Shown in pieces: positions 33,633 to 42,255 of a stretch of 64,000 bases of DNA. Under the pieces are notes generated by a model. That model saw only the letters and a list, made by a program, of their open reading frames with translations, searched no databases and was not told the DNA's origin. A program made the position numbers and the translations under genes. The stretch spans positions 62,001 to 126,000 of the forward strand of contig NZ_NSEB01000010.1 in NCBI RefSeq assembly GCF_002734215.1, read 5' to 3'. Position 1 is the stretch's first letter, and every line of letters begins with the position of its first letter. Origin of the DNA: Fredinandcohnia onubensis (GTDB lineage: Bacteria; Bacillota; Bacilli; Bacillales; Bacillaceae_L).

Positions 33633-34025
33633 TCAAGCTTCATTTTTTCGAATGGCTTGTCTTGCTAATTCATCAGCCACTTTATTTTGTGTGCTTGGGA
33701 TCCATTTAAGAAAAAAGAGGTCAAGTTCATTGGAAAGCTGCAATGCTTTTTCAAGCAAAGGAGCGAATTTTTTATTTTTGACGTATTCCTTTGCTATCGC
33801 TCGGTCAACCAGTTGTGAATCCGTTCGAAACGATACGACTCTGTAGTCATTCTTGATGCAAATTTCAAGACCTTTTAGAAGAGCATAGTATTCAGCTTCG
33901 TGGTTCGTCATAATCCCAAGAGGAATCGAATGTTTTTCCACGACACCATTTCCTTTAATAAAAACCCCAGCACCAGAAGGACCAGGGTCACCAGCGCTTG
34001 CACCATCTATATACACTTCGATCAT
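33633..34025 (-). CDS. ypeP: YpeP, RNase HI-like protein
   Basis: 130 residues with an RNase H fold. All four expected acidic positions are visible: YIDGASAGDPG (Asp), NHEAEYYALLKGL (Glu), RTDSQLVDR (Asp) and KVADELAR (Asp). It could cleave RNA in RNA-DNA hybrids. As I recall, B. subtilis relatives were reported to lack detectable RNase H activity, so the catalytic assignment is tentative. It lies near ypdP and ypdQ, as in B. subtilis. Confidence 0.85.
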   Translation of the reverse strand: MIEVYIDGASAGDPGPSGAGVFIKGNGVVEKHSIPLGIMTNHEAEYYALLKGLEICIKNDYRVVSFRTDSQLVDRAIAKEYVKNKKFAPLLEKALQLSNELDLFFLKWIPSTQNKVADELARQAIRKNEA

Positions 34026-34094
34026 CTAATGCCTCCAAAATATACTAAATAATGCCTATTTTATCATTAATCATGTAAAGTTGTGAAGATAATA

Positions 34095-34128
34095 AGAAAA
34101 GGATGTCTGCTCATAGACATCCTTTTCC
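34095..34128. terminator. Terminator between ypdP and ypeP
   Basis: GAAAAGGATGTCT GCTCAT AGACATCCTTTTC hairpin, downstream of ypdP on the minus strand. Confidence 0.85.
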
Positions 34129-34138
34129 TTCCCGTTGG

Positions 34139-34816
34139 TTATGCATTTTTATGAAATCTTCTAGCCATATAGATAAATGGTGTATCGATTAAAGCAACCA
34201 ACCATTTAATAAAGTATGTCGTTATGAAAATTTCAATCCATACGTCAAACGGATATGCGCCTAAGAATGCAACACTGGTAAAGATTAATGTATCAAGTAG
34301 TTGGCTAATCATTGTGCTTCCATTATTCCGTATCCATAGCTGGTTATCCTTAGGAAAGCGTGCTTTAATTTTCGAATAAATAATCACGTCTGAATACTGA
34401 CTAATCAAAAACGCAAGTAGGCTTCCTAAGGCAATTCGTGGAAGAAGTCCAAAAATTGTTTCCAATGAGCCCTGAGCAAAGTCCACCTCATGAGGTTTAA
34501 ACGCAAGAACAAACTGCATGATTATAATCATTGAAAGCAGTGTGAAAAAGCCAAGCCAAACACCTTTTTTCGCTTCCTCTTTTCCATACTTTTCATTCAG
34601 AATATCAGTGATTAAGAAGGTTGTTCCATACATAATATTTCCGAGGGTAGCGGTTAATCCAAATAGCTCAACCGTTTTTACTACCTGAAGATTTGCTATA
34701 ACCGTTGAAAAACCAATCCAAACAAATAACCCGGATTTTCCGAAGATGCGGTAAATCGTTAAGACTAAAATAAAATTGACAATTGCAAAAACGAACCAAA
34801 GAATTTCGTTATACAT
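34139..34816 (-). CDS. ypdP: Queuosine-precursor transporter YpdP (YhhQ/VUT family)
   Basis: 225-residue membrane protein with about six helices, YhhQ/COG1738 family, which imports preQ0/preQ1 for queuosine tRNA modification. Signatures are TTFLITDILNEKYGKEEAKKG, RIALGSLLAFLISQYSDVIIY and STMISQLLDTLIFTSVAF. A preQ1-I riboswitch lies just upstream and its 3' part includes the ribosome site, strong support for the substrate. AGGAGGTAATAGT precedes the ATG. Confidence 0.9.
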   Translation of the reverse strand: MYNEILWFVFAIVNFILVLTIYRIFGKSGLFVWIGFSTVIANLQVVKTVELFGLTATLGNIMYGTTFLITDILNEKYGKEEAKKGVWLGFFTLLSMIIIMQFVLAFKPHEVDFAQGSLETIFGLLPRIALGSLLAFLISQYSDVIIYSKIKARFPKDNQLWIRNNGSTMISQLLDTLIFTSVAFLGAYPFDVWIEIFITTYFIKWLVALIDTPFIYMARRFHKNA

Positions 34817-34823
34817 ACTATTA

Positions 34824-34864
34824 CCTCCTGTAGTTTTGATAACGCGGGAGTTTACGAACCGCGA
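34824..34864 (-). promoter_or_regulatory. preQ1-I riboswitch in the ypdP leader
   Basis: Minus-strand RNA: P1 stem CGCGG (34863-34859) with CCGCG (34847-34843), an 11-nt loop TTCGTAAACTC, then the A-rich TTATCAAAACTACAGGAGG. This keeps the class preQ1-I order: stem, GG-TTC-loop, CCC-stem, A-rich tail and CTA-AGG end. GTA in the loop can pair with TAC just before AGGAGG to close the H-type pseudoknot, which would block the ribosome site when preQ1 binds. B. subtilis queC leader has the same layout with different stem bases. Promoter TATAAT at 34898-34893 gives a ~60-70-nt leader. Confidence 0.88.
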
Positions 34865-34892
34865 AAGGACCTCATTTAATTGTCAAAGGTTA

Positions 34893-34951
34893 ATTATAGT
34901 ACGATATGAATAAAAGTGGAAGTGCATAACCTAATGGAAAAAGTGTATAAT
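34893..34951. promoter_or_regulatory. Divergent promoters of ypdP and ypdQ
   Basis: Leftward: perfect TATAAT (34898-34893 on the minus strand). Rightward: TGCATA (34923-34928), 17-bp spacer, TATAAT (34946-34951). Confidence 0.6.
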
Positions 34952-35001
34952 GAGTAAAAAATTAGGAAAAATGAAGATACGTTCCACTAGAGAGGATGAG
35001 C

Positions 35002-35664
35002 ATGATGAAACTTAAGCTGGAATGGACTTATAAAACGCCAAAAAACCAAGTGATCACCTTAATGTCGGATGAAGTATCTGTGGAAGAGGCATTGCTCTTA
35101 GCAGATGACTTTGAACGAACTGGACGCACAAAGGACCTCGTATTTTATGATGAGCGTCATACAAAATGGACAAAAAAAGAAATCATTAAATTGCTTAAAG
35201 TAGTCGAAACTGAACCTCAGGATATTATTGCTTATTTTGATGGTGGGTTTGATATACAATCAGGTAAGGCCGGCTTAGGTGTTGCTATATACTATTCCCA
35301 AAATAAAAAGCCTTATCGGGTTAGAGTAAATGAAGTATTTGAAGAAATGGAATCAAATAACGAGGCAGAATACGCAGCATTCTGGTTGCTTTTAAATACC
35401 CTAGAGGAAATAGGTGTAAAGCATGCAACTGTCACATTTAAAGGTGATTCCCATGTTGTATTAAAACAATTGTCAGGGGAGTGGCCGTGTTTTGAGGAGA
35501 ACCTGAATAGGTGGCTGGATAGGATAGAGGAGAGAATTAAAAAGTTAGGGATTCATCCAATCTATGATCCGATTGGCAGGAAACAGAACGCAGAAGCAGA
35601 TAGACTAGCTACTCAGGCGCTCGAAGGAACAAATGTTTCCAGTAAAATTGAAATAAAAGGGTAA
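35002..35664 (+). CDS. ypdQ: YpdQ, RNase HI-like protein with N-terminal extension
   Basis: About 220 residues. The first ~75 residues are a charged extension (ITLMSDEVSVEEALLLADDF); an RNase H fold follows with acidic positions in AYFDGGFDIQ, NNEAEYAAFW, FKGDSHVVLK and NAEADRLAT, so the D-E-D-D set appears complete. B. subtilis YpdQ is a relative with unclear activity. ATG 35002 is taken from three nearby ATGs (34996, 35002, 35005) since AGAGGA ends at 34996. It is divergent from ypdP. Confidence 0.85.
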   Translation: MMKLKLEWTYKTPKNQVITLMSDEVSVEEALLLADDFERTGRTKDLVFYDERHTKWTKKEIIKLLKVVETEPQDIIAYFDGGFDIQSGKAGLGVAIYYSQNKKPYRVRVNEVFEEMESNNEAEYAAFWLLLNTLEEIGVKHATVTFKGDSHVVLKQLSGEWPCFEENLNRWLDRIEERIKKLGIHPIYDPIGRKQNAEADRLATQALEGTNVSSKIEIKG

Positions 35665-35770
35665 GTAATTAAGCCTACTCATCATACTCATAAAGTAGGT
35701 GAATTTGATGAGGATGGATCGTTGCTCGTTCGAGTGGGTGAACCGATGAAAATAGGAGATGATTTTTTTC

Positions 35771-35947
35771 ATGAAACGCAAGGAACTCATTTTGGAAGTT
35801 GGTGAAATACTTGACACCTATTGCCAAGATTGTTTTGTAAAAGAATATTTTCGCAAAGAACATGGCAAACGCTATGCCCAAAACTTTTGTATTAAAAATT
35901 GCACCGTTGGTCAAAAGCTGAAAGAGTATGGAGAGAAACTATCTTAA
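35771..35947 (+). CDS. ypeQ: YpeQ-like zinc-finger protein
   Basis: 58 residues with a compact cysteine/histidine pattern (DTYCQDCFVKEYF, then NFCIKNCTVGQKL) typical of the YpeQ-type zinc-finger family. ATG 35771 follows AGGAGATGA with a 10-base gap; the extra upstream codons have no ribosome site. Function unknown; it stays near ypdQ and cspD as in B. subtilis. A tiny frame at 35698-35748 before it is not convincing. Confidence 0.8.
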   Translation: MKRKELILEVGEILDTYCQDCFVKEYFRKEHGKRYAQNFCIKNCTVGQKLKEYGEKLS

Positions 35948-35959
35948 TATATGTAAAAA

Positions 35960-36015
35960 GGGCTCTTTTTGAGTAGAAAGAGCCCAAAGAAAAGGCTGAT
36001 AAAAAAATCAGCCTT
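35960..36015. terminator. Paired terminators between ypeQ and cspD
   Basis: GGGCTCTTT / AAAGAGCCC (35960-35985) ends ypeQ; AAGGCTGAT / ATCAGCCTT (35992-36015) ends the minus-strand cold-shock gene. Confidence 0.75.
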
Positions 36016-36046
36016 GGTTTCACATTGTTAAGTTAAAATGTAAGAA

Positions 36047-36247
36047 TTATAGCTTTACAACGTTCGCAGCTTGAGGTCCACGATTTCCTTCAACAACTTC
36101 GAAAGAAACTTCTTGGCCTTCTTCTAAAGATTTGTAACCATCACCTTGGATAGCTGTGAAGTGTACGAATACATCGTCTCCGCCTTCAACTTCGATGAAG
36201 CCAAATCCTTTTTCATTGTTAAACCATTTTACTTTACCGTTTTGCAT
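36047..36247 (-). CDS. cspD: Cold-shock protein (CspD-like)
   Basis: 66 residues, second cold-shock domain protein of the window, with RNP1 KGFGFIEV and RNP2 VFVHF. Closely similar to the copy at 4627 but with differences in the C-terminal half ([14 protein letters not shown]). ATG 36247 follows TTTAGGAGGAAAAGC; a longer frame to 36277 adds a basic stretch not found in the family. The cspD name rests on its place near ypeP/ypdPQ. Confidence 0.9.
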   Translation of the reverse strand: MQNGKVKWFNNEKGFGFIEVEGGDDVFVHFTAIQGDGYKSLEEGQEVSFEVVEGNRGPQAANVVKL

Positions 36248-36642
36248 TATGCTTTTCCTCCTAAACCTTCGGCACAACCGTGCATCGTAAAAATTTTTAT
36301 CAATTAGCTACGTATTTATGTATCTTTAAAAATAATAATATTGTAAAAAAAATACTAAACTACAGCTAAATGATGATTTTAATATACAACCTAAATCGTG
36401 TTAAGTCAAGGGAATAAAGGGTTTTTTACGTATTATTGGAAAATAATTGTGACAAAGAAGAGGATAAATGTAAAAATAGTAAAATATTTTCGTATATTCG
36501 AATAATTATTGAAGAAATTCCATTATTTGATATAATAATAGAAACAGAAGTTTGAGGTGTCCAATACGATTATCGATTCATCTTTCAAAAAAACATAAAA
36601 TTGAAAGCATTTTATCAATACTGTTGGTTGGAGGCTACTATT
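36248..36642. other. AT-rich intergenic region with a SigA promoter
   Basis: 395 bases without a gene. It holds the cspD leader (a GCAC/GTGC hairpin at about 36268-36282), an AT-rich tract, and a rightward promoter TTGAAG (36509-36514), 16-bp spacer, TATAAT (36531-36536). The leader after it has a CTTTCAA / TTGAAAG stem (about 36582-36607). Confidence 0.5.
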
Positions 36643-36924
36643 ATGTATAGACACAATTACAATGGGAAAGAAATCATCATCAGGTTTACCTCAAATTCGA
36701 GAAGCACCAATGTCAACAAGGATTATCTGTATAAAAAAATAGTATCCATATGTGAAAGTATAATGACTGCAGACCATGAAACTCCATTCATTGTTGAGGA
36801 TGAGCAAGGGCGCCTAGCCGTTGGCACGGTGCAGCATGGAGATTTAACTGTCATCTCTATCCATCATATTGTCGAACATTCGCATATGTATCTCCAAAGA
36901 AATGAAGTTAAAAAACCATCTTGA
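36643..36924 (+). CDS. Hypothetical protein (93 aa)
   Basis: 93 residues, soluble, mixed alpha/beta. GGAGG at about 36629 supports ATG 36643 (MYRHNYNGKEIIIRF). The product has no cysteine pairs, signal or membrane segment. It occupies the place of degR in B. subtilis but shows no resemblance that I can see. A terminator hairpin (TTAAAAAACCAT / ATGGTTTTTTAA, 36907-36937) overlaps the stop codon. Confidence 0.65.
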   Translation: MYRHNYNGKEIIIRFTSNSRSTNVNKDYLYKKIVSICESIMTADHETPFIVEDEQGRLAVGTVQHGDLTVISIHHIVEHSHMYLQRNEVKKPS

Positions 36925-37050
36925 ATGGTTTTTTAACTTTTATTATCTCTCCTATCTGTCTCTCTCATTCTCCCACCAAAATCTGTATTTCTATGAATCA
37001 TAAAGTTTTGATAAAATAATCTTAGTAGTGTAATTGAAAAGAGGAATAAG

Positions 37051-39231
37051 ATGAAGGTTATTATCGCGGAAAAACCAGACCAAGCGATGAAGCTTGCGGC
37101 TCCATTTAGGAGTAAAAAATCTCAAGGGTTTATTGAGGTTTCGCCCGATCCATTATTTCCGAAGGGTGCTTACTTTACATGGGCAGTTGGCCATATTTGT
37201 GAGTTGCTTCCCCCCGAAGAATATAATCCTGCCTGGAAAAAGTGGCGGATCGAAACACTCCCCCTCATTCCCGACCATTTCTCATATCGGGTCATGAAAT
37301 CAAAATGGAAACAGTTTACCATTATAAAAAATCTCCTTCGTAAACCAGAGATAACAGAAATCATTCATGCAGGTGATGCTGGTCGTGAGGGAGAACTAAT
37401 CATCCGTAATATTATTGAAATGGCCAAGGTAAGTAAGCCGTTAAAACGATTATGGATTTCATCTTTAACGGAAAAAGCAGTGAAGGATGGTTTTCAAAAT
37501 CTATTAATGGAGGAGGATACTAGAAACCTATACTTTGAAGCGAAGGCACGGGCCTGTGCCGATTGGATTGTTGGGATGAATGCGTCTAGAGTCTACACAT
37601 TACTACTTAAGCAAAAAGGAGTATCTGATGTATTTTCAGCAGGAAGAGTTCAAACACCGACTTTGGCCTTGATTGTAAAACGTGAAAAAGAAATTGCGAA
37701 TTTCAAATCTGAGCCATTTTGGGAGGTTTTCGCCAACTTCCAAATAAATGGTAAACAGTATGAAGGGAAATGGATGAAGGATAATGAATCGCGGCTTTCT
37801 TCACAAGACATGGCGGAAAGGATCGCGGCATTTTGTCAGGATAAGCCTGCGGAAATTGCTGAAGTGGAAACGGAGAAGAAAGAATATCAGCCACCTTTAC
37901 TATTTAATTTGTCGAGTCTTCAAGCAACGGCAAACAAAGCATTTAAATTCTCACCAAAAAAGACATTGGATGTCGCACAAAGCCTATATACGAAGGGAAT
38001 TATTTCCTATCCCCGTTCGGATTCAAGCTATATAACAAAAGGGGAAGCACAGACAATCCCAGAAGTTTTTTCAAAGCTTGAAAAACTGGAAGACTATAAG
38101 GCTTATTTTCCAACACCTAATGTGTCGATTATGAATAATTCTCGTTACGTCAATGAGAAAAAAGTGACTGATCACTATGCAATTATTCCAACTGAGCAGG
38201 TTCCACATCCTGCAAAGCTATCTGGTGATGAGAAGAAGATTTATGATCTAATCGTAAAACGCTTGATAGCCGCGCACTACAAGCCTGCTATTTTTAACTA
38301 TACAACCGTAAAAACATTAGTAGATAAGCGCGCTGAATTTGTAACAAAGGGCAAGGTAAAGCTTCAGGAAGGGTGGAGAAAAGTGCTCTTCGAGGAGAAT
38401 TCAAAGGATGAGGATGTAATCCTGCCCGCCCTTGAAAAGGGGGAAGCTGGAGTTGTCGAAAACAGTTACACAAAAGAGGGAAAAACACAGCCACCGAAAC
38501 GCTACACTGAAGGACAGTTGATTACCTTAATGAAGACGGCAGGTAAGCATATTGACAATGATGAGCTAGAGAAAATACTTGCCAAAACGGAAGGACTTGG
38601 CACCGAAGCAACACGCGCAGGTATTATCACAATGTTAAAACAACGGAACTATATAAACGTCGAGAAAAACCAAGTATTTGCAACAGAAAAAGGGATTCTA
38701 TTAATCGATGTGATTGGTGAAAAAATCCTTGCATCTCCTGAAATGACAGCGAAATGGGAACAGCGTCTTCATGAAATAGGACAAGGTAAAGCTTCACCAG
38801 CCTCATTTATGATTCAGACGAAAAAGCTTTCCCAAAAAATTGTGGATGATGCTAAGGTACAAAGTGATACTTGGGATTTTTCAAGTATCAATATTGAAAA
38901 TGTTAGTTCTCAAAAAAGCTCTTATAATAAAAAAGAAATCGGTACAGTCGTAGGAACCTGTAAAAAATGTGGTGGAGAGGTCATCAATAAAGGCAAATTT
39001 TATGGTTGTGCAAACTATAAAACAAAAGGCTGCCAATTCACAATTTCAGGGAAGATCTTAGGAAAAACAATCACAAAAACAAATGTTCAAAAGTTACTTT
39101 CAGCAAATAAGACAAACTTAATAAAAGGCTTCAAAAAAGAAAGTAAAATGTTTGATGCATACCTTAAATGGAATGACCAAACAGGGAAAATAGAATTTGA
39201 ATTTCCGGCAAAAGTACTAAATAATAATTAA
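37051..39231 (+). CDS. topB: DNA topoisomerase III TopB
   Basis: 726-residue type IA topoisomerase. The N-terminal Toprim domain shows VIIAEKPDQAMKLA and HAGDAGREGELIIRNI; the strand-passage core has FSAGRVQTPTLALIVKRE, and the catalytic tyrosine is in GIISYPRSDSSYI. A C-terminal zinc-ribbon-like stretch (CKKCGGEVINKGKFYGCANY) follows. It decatenates and removes negative supercoils, working with RecQ-type helicases. GAGGAATAAG precedes the ATG; a terminator (AGAGAAAAGAC / GTCTTTTCTCT, 39239-39270) follows. Confidence 0.95.
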   Translation: MKVIIAEKPDQAMKLAAPFRSKKSQGFIEVSPDPLFPKGAYFTWAVGHICELLPPEEYNPAWKKWRIETLPLIPDHFSYRVMKSKWKQFTIIKNLLRKPEITEIIHAGDAGREGELIIRNIIEMAKVSKPLKRLWISSLTEKAVKDGFQNLLMEEDTRNLYFEAKARACADWIVGMNASRVYTLLLKQKGVSDVFSAGRVQTPTLALIVKREKEIANFKSEPFWEVFANFQINGKQYEGKWMKDNESRLSSQDMAERIAAFCQDKPAEIAEVETEKKEYQPPLLFNLSSLQATANKAFKFSPKKTLDVAQSLYTKGIISYPRSDSSYITKGEAQTIPEVFSKLEKLEDYKAYFPTPNVSIMNNSRYVNEKKVTDHYAIIPTEQVPHPAKLSGDEKKIYDLIVKRLIAAHYKPAIFNYTTVKTLVDKRAEFVTKGKVKLQEGWRKVLFEENSKDEDVILPALEKGEAGVVENSYTKEGKTQPPKRYTEGQLITLMKTAGKHIDNDELEKILAKTEGLGTEATRAGIITMLKQRNYINVEKNQVFATEKGILLIDVIGEKILASPEMTAKWEQRLHEIGQGKASPASFMIQTKKLSQKIVDDAKVQSDTWDFSSINIENVSSQKSSYNKKEIGTVVGTCKKCGGEVINKGKFYGCANYKTKGCQFTISGKILGKTITKTNVQKLLSANKTNLIKGFKKESKMFDAYLKWNDQTGKIEFEFPAKVLNNN

Positions 39232-39370
39232 AATGTAAGAGAAAAGACGAAATGTCTTTTCTCTCTTTTTAAAATTTTCAAAAAACTACATTGAACCAAA
39301 TAAGACCAGGTTGTATAATTGATAAAGAACGACTGATACGTACACGTACTAAGAGAATGGATGGATTGAC

Positions 39371-39979
39371 TTGTTATTTGTAACGGAGATGCCGATAGAG
39401 GCAAGAGAAAAACTTTTATTTGCTGGACTTAAGTTGTTTACAGAACTGGGGTATCAAAAGACATCTGTGCTTGAAATTGTCGAAATGGCGAGAGTTTCAA
39501 AGACAACCTTCTATCAGCATTTTAAAAGTAAGGAAGATATCATGGTTGCCTTGTTTGAACAGCTCGGCAACGAAATGTCTGAGGAAGTTAAACTAGCAAT
39601 CTCACTAGAAGAAAGCATGTCATACAAAGCGTTTGCTGGGATCAATCGGTATATCCAAATTTGTTTTGAAAATAAAAATGTTGCTCAAATATTATTGGTT
39701 GAATCAGTTGGAGTGTCGCGTAATGTTGAATTGGTACGCCAAAGGTCTCACCAAGTGTTTGCATCTATTATTCTGCAAACAGTACAGACAGAGTTACCCA
39801 AAACTGTTTCAAAGACGGAAATGCGAATCGTGGCTCAAGCAATGGTTGGTGCAATTAATGAAGTTATTATGCAAAACTTTTTTAACAATGAAGACGAGAC
39901 ATTTGATTTTGAGGGAATCTCTAGATTATTAAACCGAATCGTTATTTCAGCCTTTGTGAATCTTGGAATGCAGGAATAA
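39371..39979 (+). CDS. TetR/AcrR-family transcriptional regulator
   Basis: About 200 residues with N-terminal helix-turn-helix: AREKLLFAGLKLFTELGY then VSKTTFYQHFKSKEDIM. The start is uncertain: TTG 39371 is listed, ATG 39389 is possible, and neither has a strong ribosome site. It precedes an SCP2-domain protein and a methyltransferase on the same strand, which it may regulate. The effector-binding half resembles fatty-acid or lipid-responsive TetRs only in general shape. Confidence 0.85.
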   Translation: MLFVTEMPIEAREKLLFAGLKLFTELGYQKTSVLEIVEMARVSKTTFYQHFKSKEDIMVALFEQLGNEMSEEVKLAISLEESMSYKAFAGINRYIQICFENKNVAQILLVESVGVSRNVELVRQRSHQVFASIILQTVQTELPKTVSKTEMRIVAQAMVGAINEVIMQNFFNNEDETFDFEGISRLLNRIVISAFVNLGMQE

Positions 39980-40054
39980 TCTTTTTTTGTATGAAGAATA
40001 CGACTTCGTACTCATTGTTTTGTAAATATATTTAATAATTGGGAGGATGCTTAC

Positions 40055-40417
40055 ATGACAAATGGTATCGAGAGTTACACGTTATCTGAAATGATGCAAA
40101 GAATTGAAGAAGTGATTAACCATAACCCAGGACCAATTGAAGGCTTTAATGTTATCTATCAATTCAACATTACAGGAGATGAAGAAGCAAGTTATCAACT
40201 TCAGCTTGCGGATGGTCAGGCAAAGATATTAGAGGCTTCTGAAGGTGCAAATTGTACATTAATTCTTTCACTTGCAAACTTTAGGCAGTTTTTAATTGGA
40301 AAGCTAGGTGGAACTGCTGCTTTTATGACAGGGAAATTAAAAATGAAAGGTGATATTGGAAAAGCAATTAAATTAGAAGGACTATTACGCGAATATAATC
40401 TAAAAGAACATCTATAA
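40055..40417 (+). CDS. SCP2 sterol-binding-domain protein
   Basis: 120 residues, a single SCP2-like domain: GFNVIYQFNITGDEEASYQLQLADG, then CTLILSLANFRQFLIGKLGGTAAFMTGKLKMKGDIGKA in pieces, the hallmark lipid-binding fold. Proteins of this kind bind fatty-acyl or isoprenoid chains. GGGAGG precedes the ATG. It lies between the TetR gene and a SAM methyltransferase, 18 bases before the latter, so the two may act on one lipid-like substrate. Confidence 0.85.
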   Translation: MTNGIESYTLSEMMQRIEEVINHNPGPIEGFNVIYQFNITGDEEASYQLQLADGQAKILEASEGANCTLILSLANFRQFLIGKLGGTAAFMTGKLKMKGDIGKAIKLEGLLREYNLKEHL

Positions 40418-40435
40418 GATAGAGAGGTGATCAGG

Positions 40436-41116
40436 ATGGCCGATTTCAAATGGCATAAAGAAGCTGAAAAGCAATGGGATGGTCGTGCTGACTTTTGGAG
40501 AAAGCAAAGCCAAGAAATGTGGAATTCCGGAAGCCGATCCACTATTATTCCGTATTTTTTAAAGCACTTAGAGGATAAAGCTCATATTTTGGATGCAGGC
40601 TGTGGTGACGGTTATGGCTCATTTTTACTTTCTGAGCGTGGGTTTCAAGTAGTTGGCGTTGACATTTCAGCTGAAATGATTGAAAAAGCCAATCAAAGGA
40701 GTCAATCAGAAAACCTTTCATTTACACAAGGCGATTTGACAGGTCTTCCTTTTGAGGATGAAACTTTTTCAGGTATCATGGCGATTAACTCAATTGAGTG
40801 GACTGAGATACCGCTCCAAGCCGTCAATGAAATCAGGCGTGTGACGAAACCAGGAGGTATCTTTTGTGTTGGGTTATTAGGTCCTACGGCAGGACCAAGG
40901 CAACATGCATATCGACGCTTGTATGGGGAGACCGTCATCCAAAATACGATGATGCCCTGGGAATTTGAGCAATTGGTATCGGAAAATGGCTGGCGAGTAG
41001 TTGATGGTCAGCCTGTTTATAAGGATGCTGTGAAAGTAGAAGCAACGAAGGGATTACCCAAAGAACTAAAACAAGCATTATCGTTTATGTGGGTGTTTAT
41101 TTTAAAAAAGGAGTAA
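40436..41116 (+). CDS. Class I SAM-dependent methyltransferase
   Basis: 226 residues. Methyltransf_11-type motifs: motif I ILDAGCGDGYGSFLL, VVGVDISAEMIEKA, motif II-like GDLTGLPFEDETFSGIM, and EIRRVTKPGGIFCVGLLG. Start ATG 40436 is used because AGAGGTGATC ends seven bases before it. The substrate is unknown; it follows the SCP2 gene closely. A bidirectional terminator separates it from metA. Confidence 0.85.
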   Translation: MADFKWHKEAEKQWDGRADFWRKQSQEMWNSGSRSTIIPYFLKHLEDKAHILDAGCGDGYGSFLLSERGFQVVGVDISAEMIEKANQRSQSENLSFTQGDLTGLPFEDETFSGIMAINSIEWTEIPLQAVNEIRRVTKPGGIFCVGLLGPTAGPRQHAYRRLYGETVIQNTMMPWEFEQLVSENGWRVVDGQPVYKDAVKVEATKGLPKELKQALSFMWVFILKKE

Positions 41117-41147
41117 GAAAAAAAGGTATCTCGAACCCGAGATACCT
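41117..41147. terminator. Bidirectional terminator between the methyltransferase gene and metA
   Basis: AAGGTATCTCG AAC CGAGATACCTT hairpin with A-rich and T-rich flanks. Confidence 0.88.
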
Positions 41148-41151
41148 TCTA

Positions 41152-42066
41152 TCATTCCCAGTCATATGGAGTTTCTTGATAAACATAATAATTGAGCCAA
41201 TTTGCAAACAATAGATAAGAGTGTGATCTCCAGCTGTGAACCGGTGAATTGGCCGGGTCATTGTTTGGAAAATAATTAGCAGGAATAATGACCTTTCCTT
41301 TAGCGAGGTCCCGTTCATATTCCTCTTTTAACGTATTAACATCATATTCAGGGTGGCCAGTAAGAAAAATTTGCTTTCCGTCGTTTGAAGCTACTAGGCA
41401 CACACCTGCATCATCTGAAAAAGATAAAAGTGTTAATTCTTCAGTATTTTTAATTTCCTCAAGTTTTACCTCAGTAAACCGGGAATGCGGTACAAAATAC
41501 AAATCATCAAAGCCGCGAACCAAATTCACATCCTTATTGACCAAATGGTGGTGAAACACACCCGTACATTTTTCAGGTAGAGGGTATTTTTTAACTCCAT
41601 AATGATAATAAAGTCCGGCTTGTGCACCCCAGCAAATATGTAATGTGGAGGTTACGTTGGTTTTTGTCCAATCCATAATTTCTTTTAGCTCTTGCCAATA
41701 GTTCACATCCTCAAATGAAAGATGCTCAATCGGTGCACCTGTAATGATCATTCCATCAAACCTTCTGTGCTTAATGGCAGAAAAGGAAGTGTAAAATTTA
41801 TCAAGATGATTCTTTCCCGTGTTTTTTGCGACATGCGTTTCTGGGAATAGTAGTGTAATATTCAGCTGCAATGGGGAGTTTCCAAGTAGTCTTAGGAGCT
41901 GAGTTTCAGTTCGTTCTTTTTCTGGCATAATGTTTAAGATTACTATATTAAGTGGACGAATGTCCTGACTATAGGCGCGATCTTCATCCATTACAAATAT
42001 ATTTTCAGATTCTAATACTTCTTTTGCCGGTAAATCATGAGGTATATTAATTGGCAATCCTATCAT
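41152..42066 (-). CDS. metA: Homoserine O-acetyltransferase MetA
   Basis: 304 residues. It acylates L-homoserine in the first step of methionine synthesis. The catalytic Cys lies in [16 protein letters not shown] and the conserved [15 protein letters not shown] block is present. At the acyl-CoA selectivity position the sequence is TGAPIE: Glu114 here equals residue 111 of E. coli MetA, where glutamate (rather than glycine) goes with acetyl-CoA. Start ATG after GGAGATG on the minus strand. No S-box, T-box or SAM-II riboswitch could be seen in the 156-base leader. Confidence 0.92.
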   Translation of the reverse strand: MIGLPINIPHDLPAKEVLESENIFVMDEDRAYSQDIRPLNIVILNIMPEKERTETQLLRLLGNSPLQLNITLLFPETHVAKNTGKNHLDKFYTSFSAIKHRRFDGMIITGAPIEHLSFEDVNYWQELKEIMDWTKTNVTSTLHICWGAQAGLYYHYGVKKYPLPEKCTGVFHHHLVNKDVNLVRGFDDLYFVPHSRFTEVKLEEIKNTEELTLLSFSDDAGVCLVASNDGKQIFLTGHPEYDVNTLKEEYERDLAKGKVIIPANYFPNNDPANSPVHSWRSHSYLLFANWLNYYVYQETPYDWE

Positions 42067-42255
42067 CTCCTAGTTTCTTATAATTGAAATTTTACAACAA
42101 TTCACACAAGAATATCAAATAAAAAATCTTTACTTGTTTTATGTGGTGAAGGAAGGGAATAAATAGAAGTTTCACTTTATACCTATGTGTCAAATAAGGT
42201 AAGATAAAGAGGTAAAGGAAGTTTGTTTATTAAAAAAGTCTTGGGGGTATTGTGC

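Noticed and set aside
35698-35748. 16-residue frame between ypdQ and ypeQ
   Set aside because: GTG start with a marginal ribosome site and no recognisable product; too short to support.
42067-42222. SAM riboswitch or T-box before metA
   Set aside because: No S-box core, kink-turn or T-box sequence could be seen on the minus strand.
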